Shown: in pieces, positions 35,404 to 46,021 of the stretch
How the letters are laid out: every line of letters starts with the position of its first letter
Position numbering within the stretch: the first letter of the stretch is position 1
Source of the DNA: Microvirga sesbaniae
GTDB lineage: Bacteria > Pseudomonadota > Alphaproteobacteria > Rhizobiales > Beijerinckiaceae
Assembly: GCF_025460805.1 (NCBI RefSeq)
Contig: NZ_JAMXFJ010000004.1
Location: forward strand, 364,228 to 428,227
DNA length: 64,000 nt
Direction of reading: 5' to 3'
Notes under the pieces: model-generated
What the model was told of the DNA's origin: nothing
Database searches by the model: none
The model's input: the letters and a program-made list of their open reading frames with translations, nothing else
Translations under genes and position numbers: made by a program

Positions 35404-37023
35404 ATGGCTATCAGCGCCAACAGGCTTGAACTCTTGCAGATCGCCGATGCGGTCGCACGCGAGAAGGTGATCGACAAGCAGATCGTGCTCGACGCCATGG
35501 CGGATGCCATCGCCAAGGCGGCCCGGTCCCGCTACGGGGCCGAGACCGACATCCACGCGGAGATCAACCCGAAGACCGGCGAGCTGCGCCTCGCCCGCCA
35601 CCTCCTGGTGGTCGACGACGGCGCCGTGGAGAACGATTCCCGCGAGATCACCCTGGCCGAGGCCCGCACCCGCCACAACCCGGCCGCCCAGGTGGGCGAC
35701 GTGATCGCCGACACCCTGCCGCCCTTCGATTTCGGCCGCATCGCCGCCCAGTCGGCCAAGCAGGTGATCGTGCAGAAGGTCCGCGACGCCGAGCGCGACC
35801 GGCAGTACCAGGAATACAAGGACCGCATCGGCGAGGTCGTGAACGGCGCCGTCAAGCGCGTCGAGTACGGCAACGTGATCGTCGATCTCGGCCGCGGCGA
35901 GGCGATCATCCGCCGCGACGAGCTCATCCCGCGCGAGACCTTCCGTCCGGGCGACCGGATCCGCGCCTATCTCTTCGACGTTCGCCGCGAAGCCCGCGGG
36001 CCCCAGATCTTCCTGTCGCGCACCCACCCGCAGTTCATGGCGAAGCTGTTCGCCTCCGAGGTGCCGGAGATTTACGACGGCATCGTGTCGGTGCAGGCGG
36101 TGGCCCGCGATCCCGGCTCCCGGGCCAAGATCGCCGTGACCTCGCGCGACAGCTCCATCGATCCGGTCGGCGCCTGCGTGGGCATGCGCGGCTCCCGCGT
36201 CCAGGCGGTGGTCGGCGAGCTGCAGGGCGAGAAGATCGACATCATCCCCTGGTCGCAAGACCAGGCGACCTTCATCGTCAACGCGCTCCAGCCCGCGGAA
36301 GTGGTCAAGGTGGTGCTCGACGAGGAGGCCGACCGCATCGAGGTGGTGGTGCCCGACGATCAGCTCTCGCTGGCCATCGGCCGCCGCGGCCAGAACGTGC
36401 GCCTCGCCTCGCAGCTCACCGGCTGGGACATCGACATCCTGACCGAAGCCGAGGAATCCGAGCGGCGCCAGAAGGAGTTCGCCGAGCGCACGGAGCTGTT
36501 CATGAACGCCCTCGACGTGGACGAGGTCGTCGGCCAGCTGCTGGCCTCCGAGGGCTTCCGCTCCGTTGAGGAAATCGCCTATGTGGATTCCGGCGAGGTG
36601 GCCTCGATCGAGGGCTTCGACGAGGACACGGCGTCCGAAATCCAGAGCCGCGCCCAGGAGTACCTCGCCCGGATCGAGGCCGAGAACGAGGCCCGCCGCA
36701 AGGAGCTCGGCGTCGACGACGACCTGAAGGAGATCGACGGCGTCACCTCGGCCATGCTGGTGGCCTTCGGCGAGAACGACATCAAGAGCGTCGAGGATCT
36801 GGCCGGCTGCGCCACCGACGATCTCGTCGGCTGGACGGAAGGCCGCGGCCCCGAGGCGACCCGCTACAAGGGCGCGCTCGACGGCTTCGACGTCTCCCGT
36901 TCGGACGCGGAGAACATGATCATGGCGGCCCGCGTGAAGGCGGGCTGGATCGAGCAGCCGGAAGAGACCGTGGAGACCGAGGGATCGGCCGAAGAGGCCG
37001 AGACCGAGGCTCAGCCGTCTTAA
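35404..37023 (+). CDS. nusA: Transcription termination/antitermination factor NusA
   Basis: 539 residues in the usual order. The N-terminal RNA-polymerase-binding domain covers about 1-130. It is followed by S1 (about 135-200, '[20 protein letters not shown]') and two KH domains ('[20 protein letters not shown]', '[20 protein letters not shown]'). Two helical helix-hairpin-helix repeats form the C-terminus. It modulates pausing, termination and antitermination. In E. coli NusA feeds back on its own operon, which fits the leader seen upstream of rimP. A palindromic repeat separates it from ylxR. Confidence 0.96.
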   Translation: MAISANRLELLQIADAVAREKVIDKQIVLDAMADAIAKAARSRYGAETDIHAEINPKTGELRLARHLLVVDDGAVENDSREITLAEARTRHNPAAQVGDVIADTLPPFDFGRIAAQSAKQVIVQKVRDAERDRQYQEYKDRIGEVVNGAVKRVEYGNVIVDLGRGEAIIRRDELIPRETFRPGDRIRAYLFDVRREARGPQIFLSRTHPQFMAKLFASEVPEIYDGIVSVQAVARDPGSRAKIAVTSRDSSIDPVGACVGMRGSRVQAVVGELQGEKIDIIPWSQDQATFIVNALQPAEVVKVVLDEEADRIEVVVPDDQLSLAIGRRGQNVRLASQLTGWDIDILTEAEESERRQKEFAERTELFMNALDVDEVVGQLLASEGFRSVEEIAYVDSGEVASIEGFDEDTASEIQSRAQEYLARIEAENEARRKELGVDDDLKEIDGVTSAMLVAFGENDIKSVEDLAGCATDDLVGWTEGRGPEATRYKGALDGFDVSRSDAENMIMAARVKAGWIEQPEETVETEGSAEEAETEAQPS

Positions 37024-37037
37024 CCTGGCCATGGTGG

Positions 37038-37149
37038 GCGCATCGTGCGGAAAAGTGGTCCCGGTTTTCCGCGAAGGACGATGCGCAGGGAAAGAACATG
37101 AGCATCGGCTTGATCCCAAAAGCGATTCTCGCTTTTGGGGCCGAGGCTC
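37038..37149. repeat. Family 1 composite repeat, copy F (inside an operon)
   Basis: The left hairpin begins GCGCATCGTGCGGAAAAGTGG and closes with ACGATGCGC. The right hairpin has AGCATCGG...CCAAAAGCG and CGCTTTTGG, the AAAGCG pair showing a compensatory change relative to AAAGTG in other copies. It occupies almost the whole nusA-ylxR gap. Confidence 0.9.
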
Positions 37150-37167
37150 GAAGCGAGGTCAGCACCC

Positions 37168-37839
37168 GTGCCGCGGCATGAACCGGAGCGCACCTGCATC
37201 ATCACCCGCGAGGCGAAAGGCCCCGCGGAGCTGATCCGCTTTGTCCTCGGGCCCGACCATCAGGTCGTTCCGGACCTCCGGCACAAGCTGCCGGGCCGCG
37301 GCGTCTGGGTCACGGCCCGGTTCGACATGGTGGAAGCGGCGGCCAAACGTCGCCTCTTCTCCCGCGCCTTCAAGGCCGAGGCCAAGGCCCCGGAGACCCT
37401 GGCCCTGGACATCGAGCGCCTGCTCCGGGACGACCTGCGCCAGGGTCTGGCCCTGGCCAACAAGGCCGGGGCGGTGATCACCGGCTTCCACAAGGTCGAG
37501 TCGGCGATCACGGATAAGCCCATCGTTGCCCTTATTCATGCCGCAGAGGCGGCCGAAGATGGGCGAAGAAAATTAGCGAACCAGTTGCGAAAACGCCTCG
37601 GCGACGCAATATCTCACTTTCCGGTCATCCAAGAATTGTCGATCGACGAATTGGATTTGGCATTAGGCCGGTCACATGTGATACATGCTGCCCTCGTCGC
37701 GGGCGCTGGGAGCGACGGCTTTCTGAACCGCTGGCACCGTTACCGCTCCTATCGCGGCACCGATGCCGATCAAACTGGCCTCGAGACCGAGACCGGCGAA
37801 CCCACGATTTTGAAACCCGCAGGAACTGAGGCGGAATGA
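37168..37839 (+). CDS. YlxR-type RNA-binding protein with L7Ae-like domain
   Basis: 223 residues from GTG 37168, with GAGGT just upstream. The N-terminal YlxR (DUF448) domain includes '[20 protein letters not shown]', 'PGRGVWV' and '[10 protein letters not shown]'. The second part ('[20 protein letters not shown]', about 92-150) is L7Ae/L30e-like. In Gram-positives YlxR is encoded separately between nusA and infB and binds RNA or RNase P. Here the two domains are fused, as is common in alphaproteobacteria. The stop overlaps the infB start by four bases. Confidence 0.88.
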   Translation: MPRHEPERTCIITREAKGPAELIRFVLGPDHQVVPDLRHKLPGRGVWVTARFDMVEAAAKRRLFSRAFKAEAKAPETLALDIERLLRDDLRQGLALANKAGAVITGFHKVESAITDKPIVALIHAAEAAEDGRRKLANQLRKRLGDAISHFPVIQELSIDELDLALGRSHVIHAALVAGAGSDGFLNRWHRYRSYRGTDADQTGLETETGEPTILKPAGTEAE

Positions 37840-40727
37840 CTGATACGAAAAACCAGGGCGACAAGACTCTCCACGTGTCGTCCAAGACGCTTTCTCTGAA
37901 GCGACCCGTCGAACAGGGCGTGGTGCGCCAAAGCTTCTCCCATGGCCGGTCCAAGTCGGTCGTGGTGGAGACGGTCAAGCGTCGCCCTGCTGTCGGCCCC
38001 GGCCCCGGGGTCAAGGAAGACAGGCCCGCGCCCCAACAGGCCGCGGCCCCCGCGAGCGCGCCCAAGCCCGCCGCCCCGGCCCCGAAGCCCGCCGCTCCGG
38101 CCCCGAAGCCGGCTGCCCCGGCCCAGGGCGGCCGTCCGCAGCGCAGCGCTCCGAACACCCCCCGGTCCGGCGGCATGGTGCTGCAGACGCTCTCCGAGCA
38201 GGAGCGCGACGCCCGCATGAACGCGCTGGCCGATGCCCGCCGTCGCGACGAGGAAGATCGCCGCCGCCAGGCCGAAGAGGCAGCCCGCCGCGCGGAGCGC
38301 GAGGCAGCCGAGGCCAAGGAGCGCGAAGCGGCCGAAGCCCGCAAGCGCGAGGAGGACGAGCGCCGCCGTCAGGATGACGAGCGCAAGCGCCGCGCCGAAG
38401 ACGAGGCCCGCCGTCGCCTGGGTGAAGAGGCTCCGCGCCCGTCGTCCGCACCGGCTCCTGCCGGTCCCGGTCGTGCGCCCGGCTCCGACCGGACCCGGAC
38501 CGACGGTCCCCGCCCGGCCGGCCGTTTCGACGGCCCGCGCACCGGCGCACCGCGGTCGGATGGTCCCCGCCCCGGCGGCTTCGGCGGTCCGCGCAGCGGT
38601 GGCGGCACCATGGGTGGTCGTCCGCCGAGCCTGAACCATATGGCGCGCCCCGCCGCGCCGGTCGCGCCCGATCCGGAGACGGCAAGGCCGAACGTTCGCA
38701 CGACCCCGCCCGTGGCCGCCCGCGCGCCCGTGGCGGATGACGAGGAAGGCGCCCGCACCATCCGCCGTCCCGGCGTTGCTGCGAAGCCCGCGGCTCTGCC
38801 GAAGACGCCCAAGGTCGCTCCCGGGGAGGAAAAGCGCCGCGGCCGCCTGACTCTGGCCAATGCGACCTCGGGCGAGGAGGAGCGGACCCGTTCGCTCGCC
38901 GCCTTCCGTCGCCGCAACCAGCGTCTCATGGGCCACCGTCAGGTGGAACAGAAGGAAAAGATCGCCCGCGAGGTGACGATTCCCGAGACGATCACCATCC
39001 AGGAACTCGCGAACCGCATGTCGGAGCGTGCCGTGGACGTGATCAAGTTCCTGATGAAGCAGGGACAGATGCACAAGATCACCGACGTGATCGATGCCGA
39101 TACCGCGCAGCTCGTTGCGGAGGAGCTCGGTCATACGGTGAAGCGCGTCGCGGAATCGGACGTCGAGGAAGGCCTCTTCGACACCCCGGATACGGACGAG
39201 AACCTCTCGCCTCGCCCGCCGGTGGTGACCATCATGGGCCACGTCGACCACGGCAAGACCTCGCTGCTCGACGCGATCCGCAAGACCAACGTGGTGTCCG
39301 GCGAGGCCGGCGGCATCACGCAGCATATCGGCGCCTACCAGGTGACCTCGCCGCTCGGCGGCAAGATCACCTTCATCGACACGCCCGGCCACGCGGCCTT
39401 CACGGCCATGCGCGCCCGCGGCGCCAAGGTGACGGACATCGTCGTCCTGGTGGTGGCGGCGGATGACGGCGTCATGCCGCAGACCGTCGAGGCGATCAAC
39501 CACGCGCAGGCGGCCGGCGTGCCGCTGATCGTGGCGATCAACAAGGTGGACAAGCCCGATGCCAACCCGCAGCGGGTCCGGACCGAGCTGCTGCAGCACT
39601 CGATCGTGGTCGAGTCGATGGGCGGCGAGACCCTCGAGTTCGAGGTTTCGGCCAAGACCGGCCAGGGCCTCGAGACCCTGCTCGAAGGCCTCCAGCTCCA
39701 GGCCGAGATCCTCGAGCTCACGGCCAATGCCGAGCGGTCGGCCGAAGGCACGGTCATCGAGGCCAAGCTCGATCGCGGCCGTGGTCCCGTGGCGACCGTT
39801 CTGGTCCAGCGCGGCACGCTCCGCACCGGCGACATCGTCGTGGCCGGCGCGGAATGGGGCCGCGTGCGCGCCCTGATCAACGATCTGGGCACCACCGTGA
39901 AGGAGGCCGGTCCGTCGGTTCCGGTCGAGGTGCTGGGCTTCAACGGCACGCCCGAGGCCGGCGACCGCGTCGCAGTGGTCGAGTCCGAGGCCCGTGCCCG
40001 CGAGGTCACCGAGTACCGCACGCGCCAGAAGCGCGAGCGTCAGGCCGCCCGCATGGGCTCGGCCGGACGGACCCTCGTCGACATGATGCGCGACCTCAAG
40101 GCCGGAGCGGGCCGTAAAGAATTCCCGCTCGTGGTCCGGGCGGACGTGCAGGGCTCGGCGGAAGCCATCGTCGGGGCCCTCGAGAAGGTGGGCAACGAGG
40201 AAGTGGCCGCCCGCATCGTCCAGGCCGGCGTCGGCGGCATCTCCGAGTCCGACGTCACCCTGGCAGAGGCTTCGGGGGCCATCATCCTGGCCTTCAACGT
40301 GCGCGCCCACAAGGAAGCCCGCGAGGCCGCCGAACGCGCCGGCATCGAGATCCGCTACTACAACATCATCTACGACCTCGTGGATGACGTGAAGGCGGCG
40401 ATGTCCGGCCTGCTGGCCCCGACCTTGCGCGAGGAGCGGCTCGGCGAGGCCCAGGTCCTCGAGGTGTTCAACGTGTCCAAGGTCGGCAAGATCGCCGGCT
40501 GCCGCGTCCTCGACGGCGTGGTCCAGCGCGGCGCCCATGTCCGCCTGATCCGCGACAACGTGGTGATCCACGAAGGCCGGCTCTCGCAGCTCAAGCGCTT
40601 CAAGGACGACGCCCGCGAGGTCACGTCGGGCCAGGAATGCGGTATGTCCTTCGAGAACTACCAGGACATGCGCGCCGGCGACCTCATCGAGTGCTACCGC
40701 GTGGAAGAGGTGAAGCGGACGCTGTAA
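37836..40727 (+). CDS. infB: Translation initiation factor IF-2
   Basis: 963 residues. A long alphaproteobacterial N-terminus holds Pro/Ala-rich '[14 protein letters not shown]' repeats (about 70-110) and a charged Ala/Glu/Arg helix (about 125-205). The GTPase G1 motif 'GHVDHGKT' lies at 468-475 and is followed by G3 'DTPGHAAF' and G4 'NKVDKP'. Domains II to IV complete the protein. IF-2 recruits initiator fMet-tRNA to the 30S subunit. It is translationally coupled to ylxR. A family 2 half-repeat follows it. Confidence 0.96.
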   Translation: MTDTKNQGDKTLHVSSKTLSLKRPVEQGVVRQSFSHGRSKSVVVETVKRRPAVGPGPGVKEDRPAPQQAAAPASAPKPAAPAPKPAAPAPKPAAPAQGGRPQRSAPNTPRSGGMVLQTLSEQERDARMNALADARRRDEEDRRRQAEEAARRAEREAAEAKEREAAEARKREEDERRRQDDERKRRAEDEARRRLGEEAPRPSSAPAPAGPGRAPGSDRTRTDGPRPAGRFDGPRTGAPRSDGPRPGGFGGPRSGGGTMGGRPPSLNHMARPAAPVAPDPETARPNVRTTPPVAARAPVADDEEGARTIRRPGVAAKPAALPKTPKVAPGEEKRRGRLTLANATSGEEERTRSLAAFRRRNQRLMGHRQVEQKEKIAREVTIPETITIQELANRMSERAVDVIKFLMKQGQMHKITDVIDADTAQLVAEELGHTVKRVAESDVEEGLFDTPDTDENLSPRPPVVTIMGHVDHGKTSLLDAIRKTNVVSGEAGGITQHIGAYQVTSPLGGKITFIDTPGHAAFTAMRARGAKVTDIVVLVVAADDGVMPQTVEAINHAQAAGVPLIVAINKVDKPDANPQRVRTELLQHSIVVESMGGETLEFEVSAKTGQGLETLLEGLQLQAEILELTANAERSAEGTVIEAKLDRGRGPVATVLVQRGTLRTGDIVVAGAEWGRVRALINDLGTTVKEAGPSVPVEVLGFNGTPEAGDRVAVVESEARAREVTEYRTRQKRERQAARMGSAGRTLVDMMRDLKAGAGRKEFPLVVRADVQGSAEAIVGALEKVGNEEVAARIVQAGVGGISESDVTLAEASGAIILAFNVRAHKEAREAAERAGIEIRYYNIIYDLVDDVKAAMSGLLAPTLREERLGEAQVLEVFNVSKVGKIAGCRVLDGVVQRGAHVRLIRDNVVIHEGRLSQLKRFKDDAREVTSGQECGMSFENYQDMRAGDLIECYRVEEVKRTL

Positions 40728-40767
40728 ACGGCTTCCGGCTTCACGCACCACCATCGCCCATCGATCG

Positions 40768-40795
40768 TCATGGCCGGGTCGCTCCCGGCCATGAT
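40768..40795. repeat. Family 2 repeat, single-hairpin remnant
   Basis: TCATGGCCGGG and CCCGGCCATGA arms around a short loop, in the infB-rbfA gap. Only the right half of the family 2 element is present. Confidence 0.75.
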
Positions 40796-40834
40796 CCCTT
40801 TTGACCAGTCCGGTCCAATCCCGGAGAAGCGACC

Positions 40835-41260
40835 ATGGCCAAACGTTTCGAACAAACCAGCGGACCCTCGCAGCGCCAGCAGCGCGTCGCCGAGCTGATC
40901 CGCCACGCCCTCGCCGAGGTTCTCTCGCGCGGGGACCTGCAGGACGACGTGCTGACGAGGAACGTCATCACCATCCCGGAAGTGCGCATGTCGCCGGACC
41001 TGAAGCTCGCGACCGCCTACGTCATGCCGCTCGGCGGCCGGGACGAGGACGCCGTGCTCAAGGCTCTCGAGAAGAACAAGAAGCTGCTGCGCCAGGAGGT
41101 GGCGCGCCGGGTGAACCTGAAATTCGCGCCCGATCTGCGCTTCCGCCGCGACGAGAGCTTCGACGAGGCCGCCCGCATCGACGCGCTGCTGCGGTCCGAC
41201 CGCGTGGCCCGCGACACGGTCAAGCCCGCGCCCGACCCGTCCGACGACGACAGCGAGTAA
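40835..41260 (+). CDS. rbfA: Ribosome-binding factor A
   Basis: 141 residues. The KH-like fold signature is seen in '[20 protein letters not shown]', '[19 protein letters not shown]' and '[20 protein letters not shown]'. The C-terminus is short and acidic. RbfA assists late 16S 5' end maturation and cold adaptation. GGAGAAG lies before the ATG at 40835. truB follows after six bases, so the two are cotranscribed. Confidence 0.94.
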   Translation: MAKRFEQTSGPSQRQQRVAELIRHALAEVLSRGDLQDDVLTRNVITIPEVRMSPDLKLATAYVMPLGGRDEDAVLKALEKNKKLLRQEVARRVNLKFAPDLRFRRDESFDEAARIDALLRSDRVARDTVKPAPDPSDDDSE

Positions 41261-41266
41261 GAAGCA

Positions 41267-42187
41267 ATGAGCGAAGAACGCCCGCAGCGGAGGCCGCACG
41301 GCGACCGCCCGAAGAAGCGTGACGTCAACGGATGGATCATCCTGGACAAGGGCGTCGGCATGACCTCGACCCATGCGGTCGCGGTGGTCAAACGCGGCCT
41401 GTCGGCCAAGAAGGCCGGACATGCCGGCACCCTCGACCCCCTCGCCTCGGGCATCCTGCCGATCGCGCTCGGCGAGGCCACCAAGACCGTGCCCTTCGTC
41501 ATGGACGGGCGCAAATCCTACGTGTTCACCGTGGCCTGGGGGGCGGAGACCACCACGGACGACACCGAGGGCGACGTGGTCGAGCAGACCGACCGGCTGC
41601 CGGACCCGGCCATGATCGAAGAATTCCTGCCCAGGTTCACCGGCCAGGTGCAGCAGGTGCCGCCGCGCTTTTCCGCCATCAAGATCCAGGGCGAGCGCGC
41701 CTATGATCTCGCCCGCGACGGCGAGACGGTGGAGCTTCAGCCGCGAACGGTGGAGATCGACCGTCTCGCCCTGATCCACCACGCGGGCAACCGCTCGATC
41801 ATCGAGGCCGACTGCGGCAAGGGCACCTATGTGCGGGCCATCGCGCGCGACCTCGGCCGCGCCCTGGGCTGCCTCGGCCACATCGCGGCCCTCCGGCGCA
41901 CGCGCGTCGGCCCGTTCACGGAGGACGACGCGGTCACCGTGGACGACATCGCGACCGATCCGGCGGCCCTTCGGCCGGTGGAGATCGCCCTGAGCGAGAT
42001 CCCCGCGATCCCCGTGAGCCGGGACATGGCCGGCCGCCTCATGCGCGGCCAGTCCATCATCCTGCGCGGCCGCGACGCGCCGCTATCGGGCAAGGTCTAC
42101 GCCACCTGCAACGGCGTCCTGATCGCGGTGGGCGACGTGGAGCGGGGCGAGTTCGTGCCGCACCGGGTGTTCAACCTGGGCGGCTGA
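41267..42187 (+). CDS. truB: tRNA pseudouridine(55) synthase TruB
   Basis: 306 residues. The catalytic aspartate is Asp57 in 'GHAGTLDPLASGILPIALGE', with 'NGWIILDKGVGMTSTHAV' before it and 'ERAYDLARDGE' after it. A C-terminal PUA-like part is present ('GKVYATCNGVLIAVG'). TruB makes pseudouridine 55 in the T-loop of all tRNAs. It starts six bases after rbfA. A family 2 repeat follows it. Confidence 0.95.
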   Translation: MSEERPQRRPHGDRPKKRDVNGWIILDKGVGMTSTHAVAVVKRGLSAKKAGHAGTLDPLASGILPIALGEATKTVPFVMDGRKSYVFTVAWGAETTTDDTEGDVVEQTDRLPDPAMIEEFLPRFTGQVQQVPPRFSAIKIQGERAYDLARDGETVELQPRTVEIDRLALIHHAGNRSIIEADCGKGTYVRAIARDLGRALGCLGHIAALRRTRVGPFTEDDAVTVDDIATDPAALRPVEIALSEIPAIPVSRDMAGRLMRGQSIILRGRDAPLSGKVYATCNGVLIAVGDVERGEFVPHRVFNLGG

Positions 42188-42227
42188 AACCCTTCGCCGT
42201 GGGGGCCGAGGGCGGAATCCTGTTCCG

Positions 42228-42316
42228 TCATCACCGGCCCCGGGCCGGTGATCCCGATCGTTCGAAGCGCAGCGCCTTTCCCGTATCGAGATGGCCGGGA
42301 CAAGCCCGGCCATGAC
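42228..42316. repeat. Family 2 paired-palindrome repeat, copy 3
   Basis: A left hairpin TCATCACCGGCCC/GGGCCGGTGAT and a right hairpin ATGGCCGGGAC/GCCCGGCCATGA, joined by CCCGATCGTTCGAAGCGCAG. It lies between truB and the convergent DUF892 gene and may act as a terminator for both. Confidence 0.85.
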
Positions 42317-42369
42317 ATGGCCAACGTGTCACCGCTGGCGGCAACAGCCCGGAATGAGCAGGCCTTCTC

Positions 42370-42915
42370 TTACCGATCCGCCTTCTGACCCTGGGCCGAG
42401 CGTGTCAGGAACTTCCGGGTGATCGGCTCGATCATGTCGTAGACGGCCTGGGCGGTCTTTTCCTCTTCGCGCAGGGTCTCCTGGAGGCCCGGGATGAACT
42501 TCTGGTTCCCGGAGGCTTCGGCCATGACGATCAGGGACTTGTAGGACGCGATCTCGAAATTCTCGAAGGCGTGGTTGGCGAAGGTGTTCTTCAAGACCTC
42601 GTCGGCCATCGGCATGTGGCCCGCGGCGGCCAGGTTGGCCATGAACTGGGTGGCCATGTCCTTCAGGATCGAGCGGTCGGCCCCGAAGGTGTGCAGCATC
42701 TCGTCGAGGCGGCGGATCTGACCTTCCGTCTCGGTGATGTGCCGGCGCAGCAGGTCGGACATCTCCGGATAGTTCTCGAACCGCTCGACCTGCCGCTCCA
42801 TGAGTTGGATGGCCTGCTTCTCGAGGGCATGGGCGTTTTCCAGGCCGGTGATGAAGATGTTCCGGATGTCTTCCGAGGACGTGAGGTCGGCCATGCCGGT
42901 CGTACTGGCAGTCAT
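42370..42915 (-). CDS. DUF892 (YciE/YciF-type) ferritin-like protein
   Basis: 181 residues, mostly helical. 'IFITGLENAHALEKQAIQLM' and 'HITETEGQIRRLDEMLHTFG' are the first helices; 'NHAFENFEIASYKSLIVMAE' and 'LREEEKTAQAVYDMI' close a four-helix bundle. Glu and His residues fall in ferritin-like spacing (E..H, E..E). DUF892 members are stress-induced and their biochemical role is unsettled. It is divergent from rpsO across about 300 bases and converges with truB. Confidence 0.85.
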   Translation of the reverse strand: MTASTTGMADLTSSEDIRNIFITGLENAHALEKQAIQLMERQVERFENYPEMSDLLRRHITETEGQIRRLDEMLHTFGADRSILKDMATQFMANLAAAGHMPMADEVLKNTFANHAFENFEIASYKSLIVMAEASGNQKFIPGLQETLREEEKTAQAVYDMIEPITRKFLTRSAQGQKADR

Positions 42916-43214
42916 GATGTCAGCTTCCTATATTGGGCGTGTCTGGGTCACCAACCGTGGCCCGGGCCACTTGTTCCGCCAGGAACCGGCTCGAACGGCG
43001 CATCCCATTGCTCCGCTTGGGAAAAATGATTTTCCTGGCACTCGGGCGCATTTCGTGTATGGTGCGCCATCTTTTCGGGAGCTTTACCCTCCGAAAGACG
43101 CGTCCGCGTTCGGACCGTGCTGGACGACATCCCGGCCCGGCCCCTCCGGACGAACCCGACCATAGGCCCCGAAGGCCCAAGGTCTTTTGACAAACCAACC
43201 TGAAAGGACTGACG

Positions 43215-43484
43215 ATGTCGATTACGGCTGAGCGCAAGAACGCGCTTGTCAAGGAATTCGCCCAGAAGGCTGGCGATACCGGCTCCCCGGAGGTGCAGGT
43301 CGCCATTCTCACCGAGCGGATCAACAACCTGACCGGTCACTTCAAGAGCCACACGAAGGACAACCACTCCCGTCGTGGACTTCTGAAGATGGTGTCGGCA
43401 CGCCGTTCGCTTCTCGACTATCTGAAGAAGAAGGACGAGAGCCGCTACCGCACGCTGATCGAGAAGCTCGGCATCCGCCGCTAA
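43215..43484 (+). CDS. rpsO: 30S ribosomal protein S15
   Basis: 89 residues, the usual S15 length. '[20 protein letters not shown]', '[20 protein letters not shown]' and '[20 protein letters not shown]' are hallmark segments. S15 binds 16S rRNA in the central domain. GAAAGGACTGACG precedes the ATG. The 299-base upstream gap contains no gene. The end of the leader is rich in C/G-pairing segments that could hold an S15-binding structure, but I could not identify one. A strong terminator follows. Confidence 0.97.
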   Translation: MSITAERKNALVKEFAQKAGDTGSPEVQVAILTERINNLTGHFKSHTKDNHSRRGLLKMVSARRSLLDYLKKKDESRYRTLIEKLGIRR

Positions 43485-43501
43485 GCGTCTTGAAAAAACG
43501 T

Positions 43502-43530
43502 CCGTCCGGAGCCCGGCTCCGGACGGTTTC
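43502..43530 (+). terminator. Intrinsic terminator after rpsO
   Basis: Perfect 11-base arms CCGTCCGGAGC (43502-43512) and GCTCCGGACGG (43516-43526) with a three-base loop, followed by TTTCT. It may be partly read through to pnp. Confidence 0.8.
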
Positions 43531-43699
43531 TCCAACACTGCGAGGCTTCACGTCCCGGTGTTTTCTAAGGAGGCGGCAGACACGATGACCATGGCAGGAT
43601 CGCAAGAGGCTTGTGAGGCGGGCTACCCCGCCGGAACGAGCCTCTCGCCGTCTTGCTCATGGCATCGAGCCCCCGCCCCGCTGTCATGAAAGACATGCC

Positions 43700-45874
43700 A
43701 TGTTCGATATCCAACGCGAAGAACTGATCTGGGCCGGGCGCAAGCTCGTGCTCGAAACGGGCAAGATGGCCCGCCAGGCCGACGGCGCCGTCGTCGCCAC
43801 CTACGGTGAAACCACCGTTCTCGCCACCGTCGTGTCGGCCAAGGAGCCGAAGGCCGGCGTCGACTTCTTCCCGCTCACGGTGAACTACCAGGAGCGCACA
43901 TACGCGGCCGGCCGCATCCCGGGCGGGTACTTCAAGCGCGAAGGCCGTCCGACCGAGAAGGAGACCCTGGTCTCCCGCCTCATCGACCGTCCGATCCGCC
44001 CCCTCTTCGTCGAGGGCTACAAGAACGACACCCAGGTCGTCGTCACCGTGCTCTCGCACGATCTCGAGAACGATCCCGACATCGTCGCCATGGTGGCGGC
44101 CTCCGCGGCCCTGACCCTGTCCGGCGTGCCCTTCATGGGCCCGGTCGGCGCGGCCCGCGTCGGCTATATCGGCGGCCAGTACAAGCTGAACCCGCCGGTC
44201 CAGGAGATGGAAACCTCCGCCCTCGATCTCGTGGTGGCCGGCACCTCCGAGGCCGTGCTCATGGTCGAATCCGAGGCCAAGGAGCTGCCCGAGGACGTGA
44301 TGCTGGGCGCCGTGATGTTCGGCCACAAGCACTTCCAGCCGGTGATCGAGGCGATCATCCGTCTCGCCGAGAAGGCCGCCAAGGAGCCGCGCGACTACCA
44401 GCCGGCGGACGTCTCCGACGTGGAGAAGGCCGTTCTGGAGATCGCCGAGGCCGACCTGCGCGAGGCTTACAAGATCACCAAGAAGCAGGACCGCTACGCC
44501 GCCGTCGACGCCGTGAAGGCGAAGGTGATGGACGCGCTGGTCCCGGCCGACGGTGAAGCCAAGTTCGACCCCGAGAAGGTCAAGGCCGTCTTCAAGGAGG
44601 CACAGGCCAAGGTCGTGCGCTGGAACATCCTCGACACCGGCCACCGCATCGACGGCCGCGACCTCAAGACGGTCCGTCCGATCCTGTCGGAAGTCGGCGT
44701 CCTGCCGCGCACCCACGGTTCGGCCGTGTTCACCCGCGGCGAAACCCAGGCGCTGGTCGTGACCACGCTGGGCACCGGCGAGGACGAGCAGTTCATCGAC
44801 GAGTTGGAGGGCACCCGCAAGGAGACCTTCCTGCTGCACTACAACTTCCCGCCCTATTCGGTCGGTGAGACGGGCCGCATGGGCTCGCCCGGCCGCCGCG
44901 AAATCGGCCACGGCAAGCTTGCCTGGCGCGCCATCCACCCGATGCTGCCCCCGTCGCACGAGTTCCCCTACACGATCCGCGTCGTGTCGGAGATCACCGA
45001 GTCGAACGGCTCCTCCTCCATGGCGTCGGTCTGCGGCGGCTCCCTGTCGCTGATGGATGCCGGCGTTCCCCTGCGCCGTCCGGTGGCGGGCATCGCCATG
45101 GGCCTCATCCTCGAAGGCGAGCGCTTCGCGGTCCTGTCCGACATCCTCGGCGACGAGGATCACCTCGGCGACATGGACTTCAAGGTGGCCGGCACGGACC
45201 AGGGCATCACGTCGCTCCAGATGGACATCAAGATCGCCGGCATCACCGAGGAGATCATGCGCGTCGCGCTCGATCAGGCCAAGGACGGCCGCGCGCACAT
45301 CCTGGCCGAGATGAACAAGGCCCTGACGGCGCCCCGCGCCGAGCTCGGCGAGCATGCCCCGCGCATCGAGACCATGCAGATCCCGGTCGACAAGATCCGC
45401 GAGGTCATCGGTTCGGGCGGCAAGGTCATCCGCGAGATCGTGGAGAAGACCGGCGCCAAGATCGACATCAACGACGACGGTCTCATCAAGATCGCGTCCG
45501 CGGACGGCAAGTCGATCAAGGCCGCCTACAACTGGATCCGCTCCATCGTGGCCGAGCCCGAGGTCAACGTGATCTATGACGGCACGGTCGTGAAGGTGAT
45601 GGAATTCGGCGCCTTCGTGAACTTCTTCGGCTCCCGCGACGGCCTCGTGCACATCTCGGAGCTTGCCAAGAACCGGGTCGGCAAGGTCACCGACGTGGTC
45701 AAGGAAGGCGACAAGGTGAAGGTGAAGTTCCTCGGCATGGACGAGCGCGGCAAGGTGCGTCTGTCCATGAAGGTCGTCAACCAGGAGACCGGCGAGGACA
45801 TCACCGAGCAGCTCAAGGCCGAGCGTGATGCGGAACGCGCCCAGCGCGACCAGCAGAAGCAGGCCGGCGAGTAA
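43700..45874 (+). CDS. pnp: Polyribonucleotide nucleotidyltransferase (PNPase)
   Basis: 724 residues from ATG 43700. Two RNase PH domains enclose a helical linker: '[20 protein letters not shown]' near the N-terminus and '[20 protein letters not shown]' in the middle. A KH domain ('[20 protein letters not shown]') and an S1 domain ('[20 protein letters not shown]') follow. PNPase degrades RNA from the 3' end by phosphorolysis. rpsO-pnp order is nearly universal. A terminator lies 24 bases after the stop. Confidence 0.96.
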   Translation: MFDIQREELIWAGRKLVLETGKMARQADGAVVATYGETTVLATVVSAKEPKAGVDFFPLTVNYQERTYAAGRIPGGYFKREGRPTEKETLVSRLIDRPIRPLFVEGYKNDTQVVVTVLSHDLENDPDIVAMVAASAALTLSGVPFMGPVGAARVGYIGGQYKLNPPVQEMETSALDLVVAGTSEAVLMVESEAKELPEDVMLGAVMFGHKHFQPVIEAIIRLAEKAAKEPRDYQPADVSDVEKAVLEIAEADLREAYKITKKQDRYAAVDAVKAKVMDALVPADGEAKFDPEKVKAVFKEAQAKVVRWNILDTGHRIDGRDLKTVRPILSEVGVLPRTHGSAVFTRGETQALVVTTLGTGEDEQFIDELEGTRKETFLLHYNFPPYSVGETGRMGSPGRREIGHGKLAWRAIHPMLPPSHEFPYTIRVVSEITESNGSSSMASVCGGSLSLMDAGVPLRRPVAGIAMGLILEGERFAVLSDILGDEDHLGDMDFKVAGTDQGITSLQMDIKIAGITEEIMRVALDQAKDGRAHILAEMNKALTAPRAELGEHAPRIETMQIPVDKIREVIGSGGKVIREIVEKTGAKIDINDDGLIKIASADGKSIKAAYNWIRSIVAEPEVNVIYDGTVVKVMEFGAFVNFFGSRDGLVHISELAKNRVGKVTDVVKEGDKVKVKFLGMDERGKVRLSMKVVNQETGEDITEQLKAERDAERAQRDQQKQAGE

Positions 45875-45897
45875 GACTCAAGGCTCCAATCGAAGAG

Positions 45898-45925
45898 AAA
45901 AGCGCGGTGAAAGCCGCGCTTTTTT
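45898..45925 (+). terminator. Intrinsic terminator after pnp
   Basis: Arms AAAAGCGCGG and CCGCGCTTTT around TGAAAG, ending in six T residues. The A-rich left flank could let it work on the opposite strand too. Confidence 0.9.
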
Positions 45926-46021
45926 ATTGCCTGTTTGGGGTCGGCGCGCCCAAGACACGATGGGTGAAACCGCCTCGCACGAAAAGGCTCGTTTCGGCGG
46001 AAGACAGGTCTTCGTGCCCCT

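Noticed and set aside
37770..40754. A 994-codon open frame on the strand opposite infB
   Set aside because: infB is certain from its GTPase motifs and domain order. The antisense frame stays open because third positions are GC-rich, and its product is low-complexity without any family likeness.
42916..43214. An S15-binding autoregulatory RNA before rpsO
   Set aside because: C/G-rich pairing segments exist near 43140-43190, but no known S15-recognised structure could be identified by eye.
43565..45652. A 695-codon open frame opposite pnp
   Set aside because: PNPase is complete on the plus strand; the antisense product has shadow-frame composition and no known domain.
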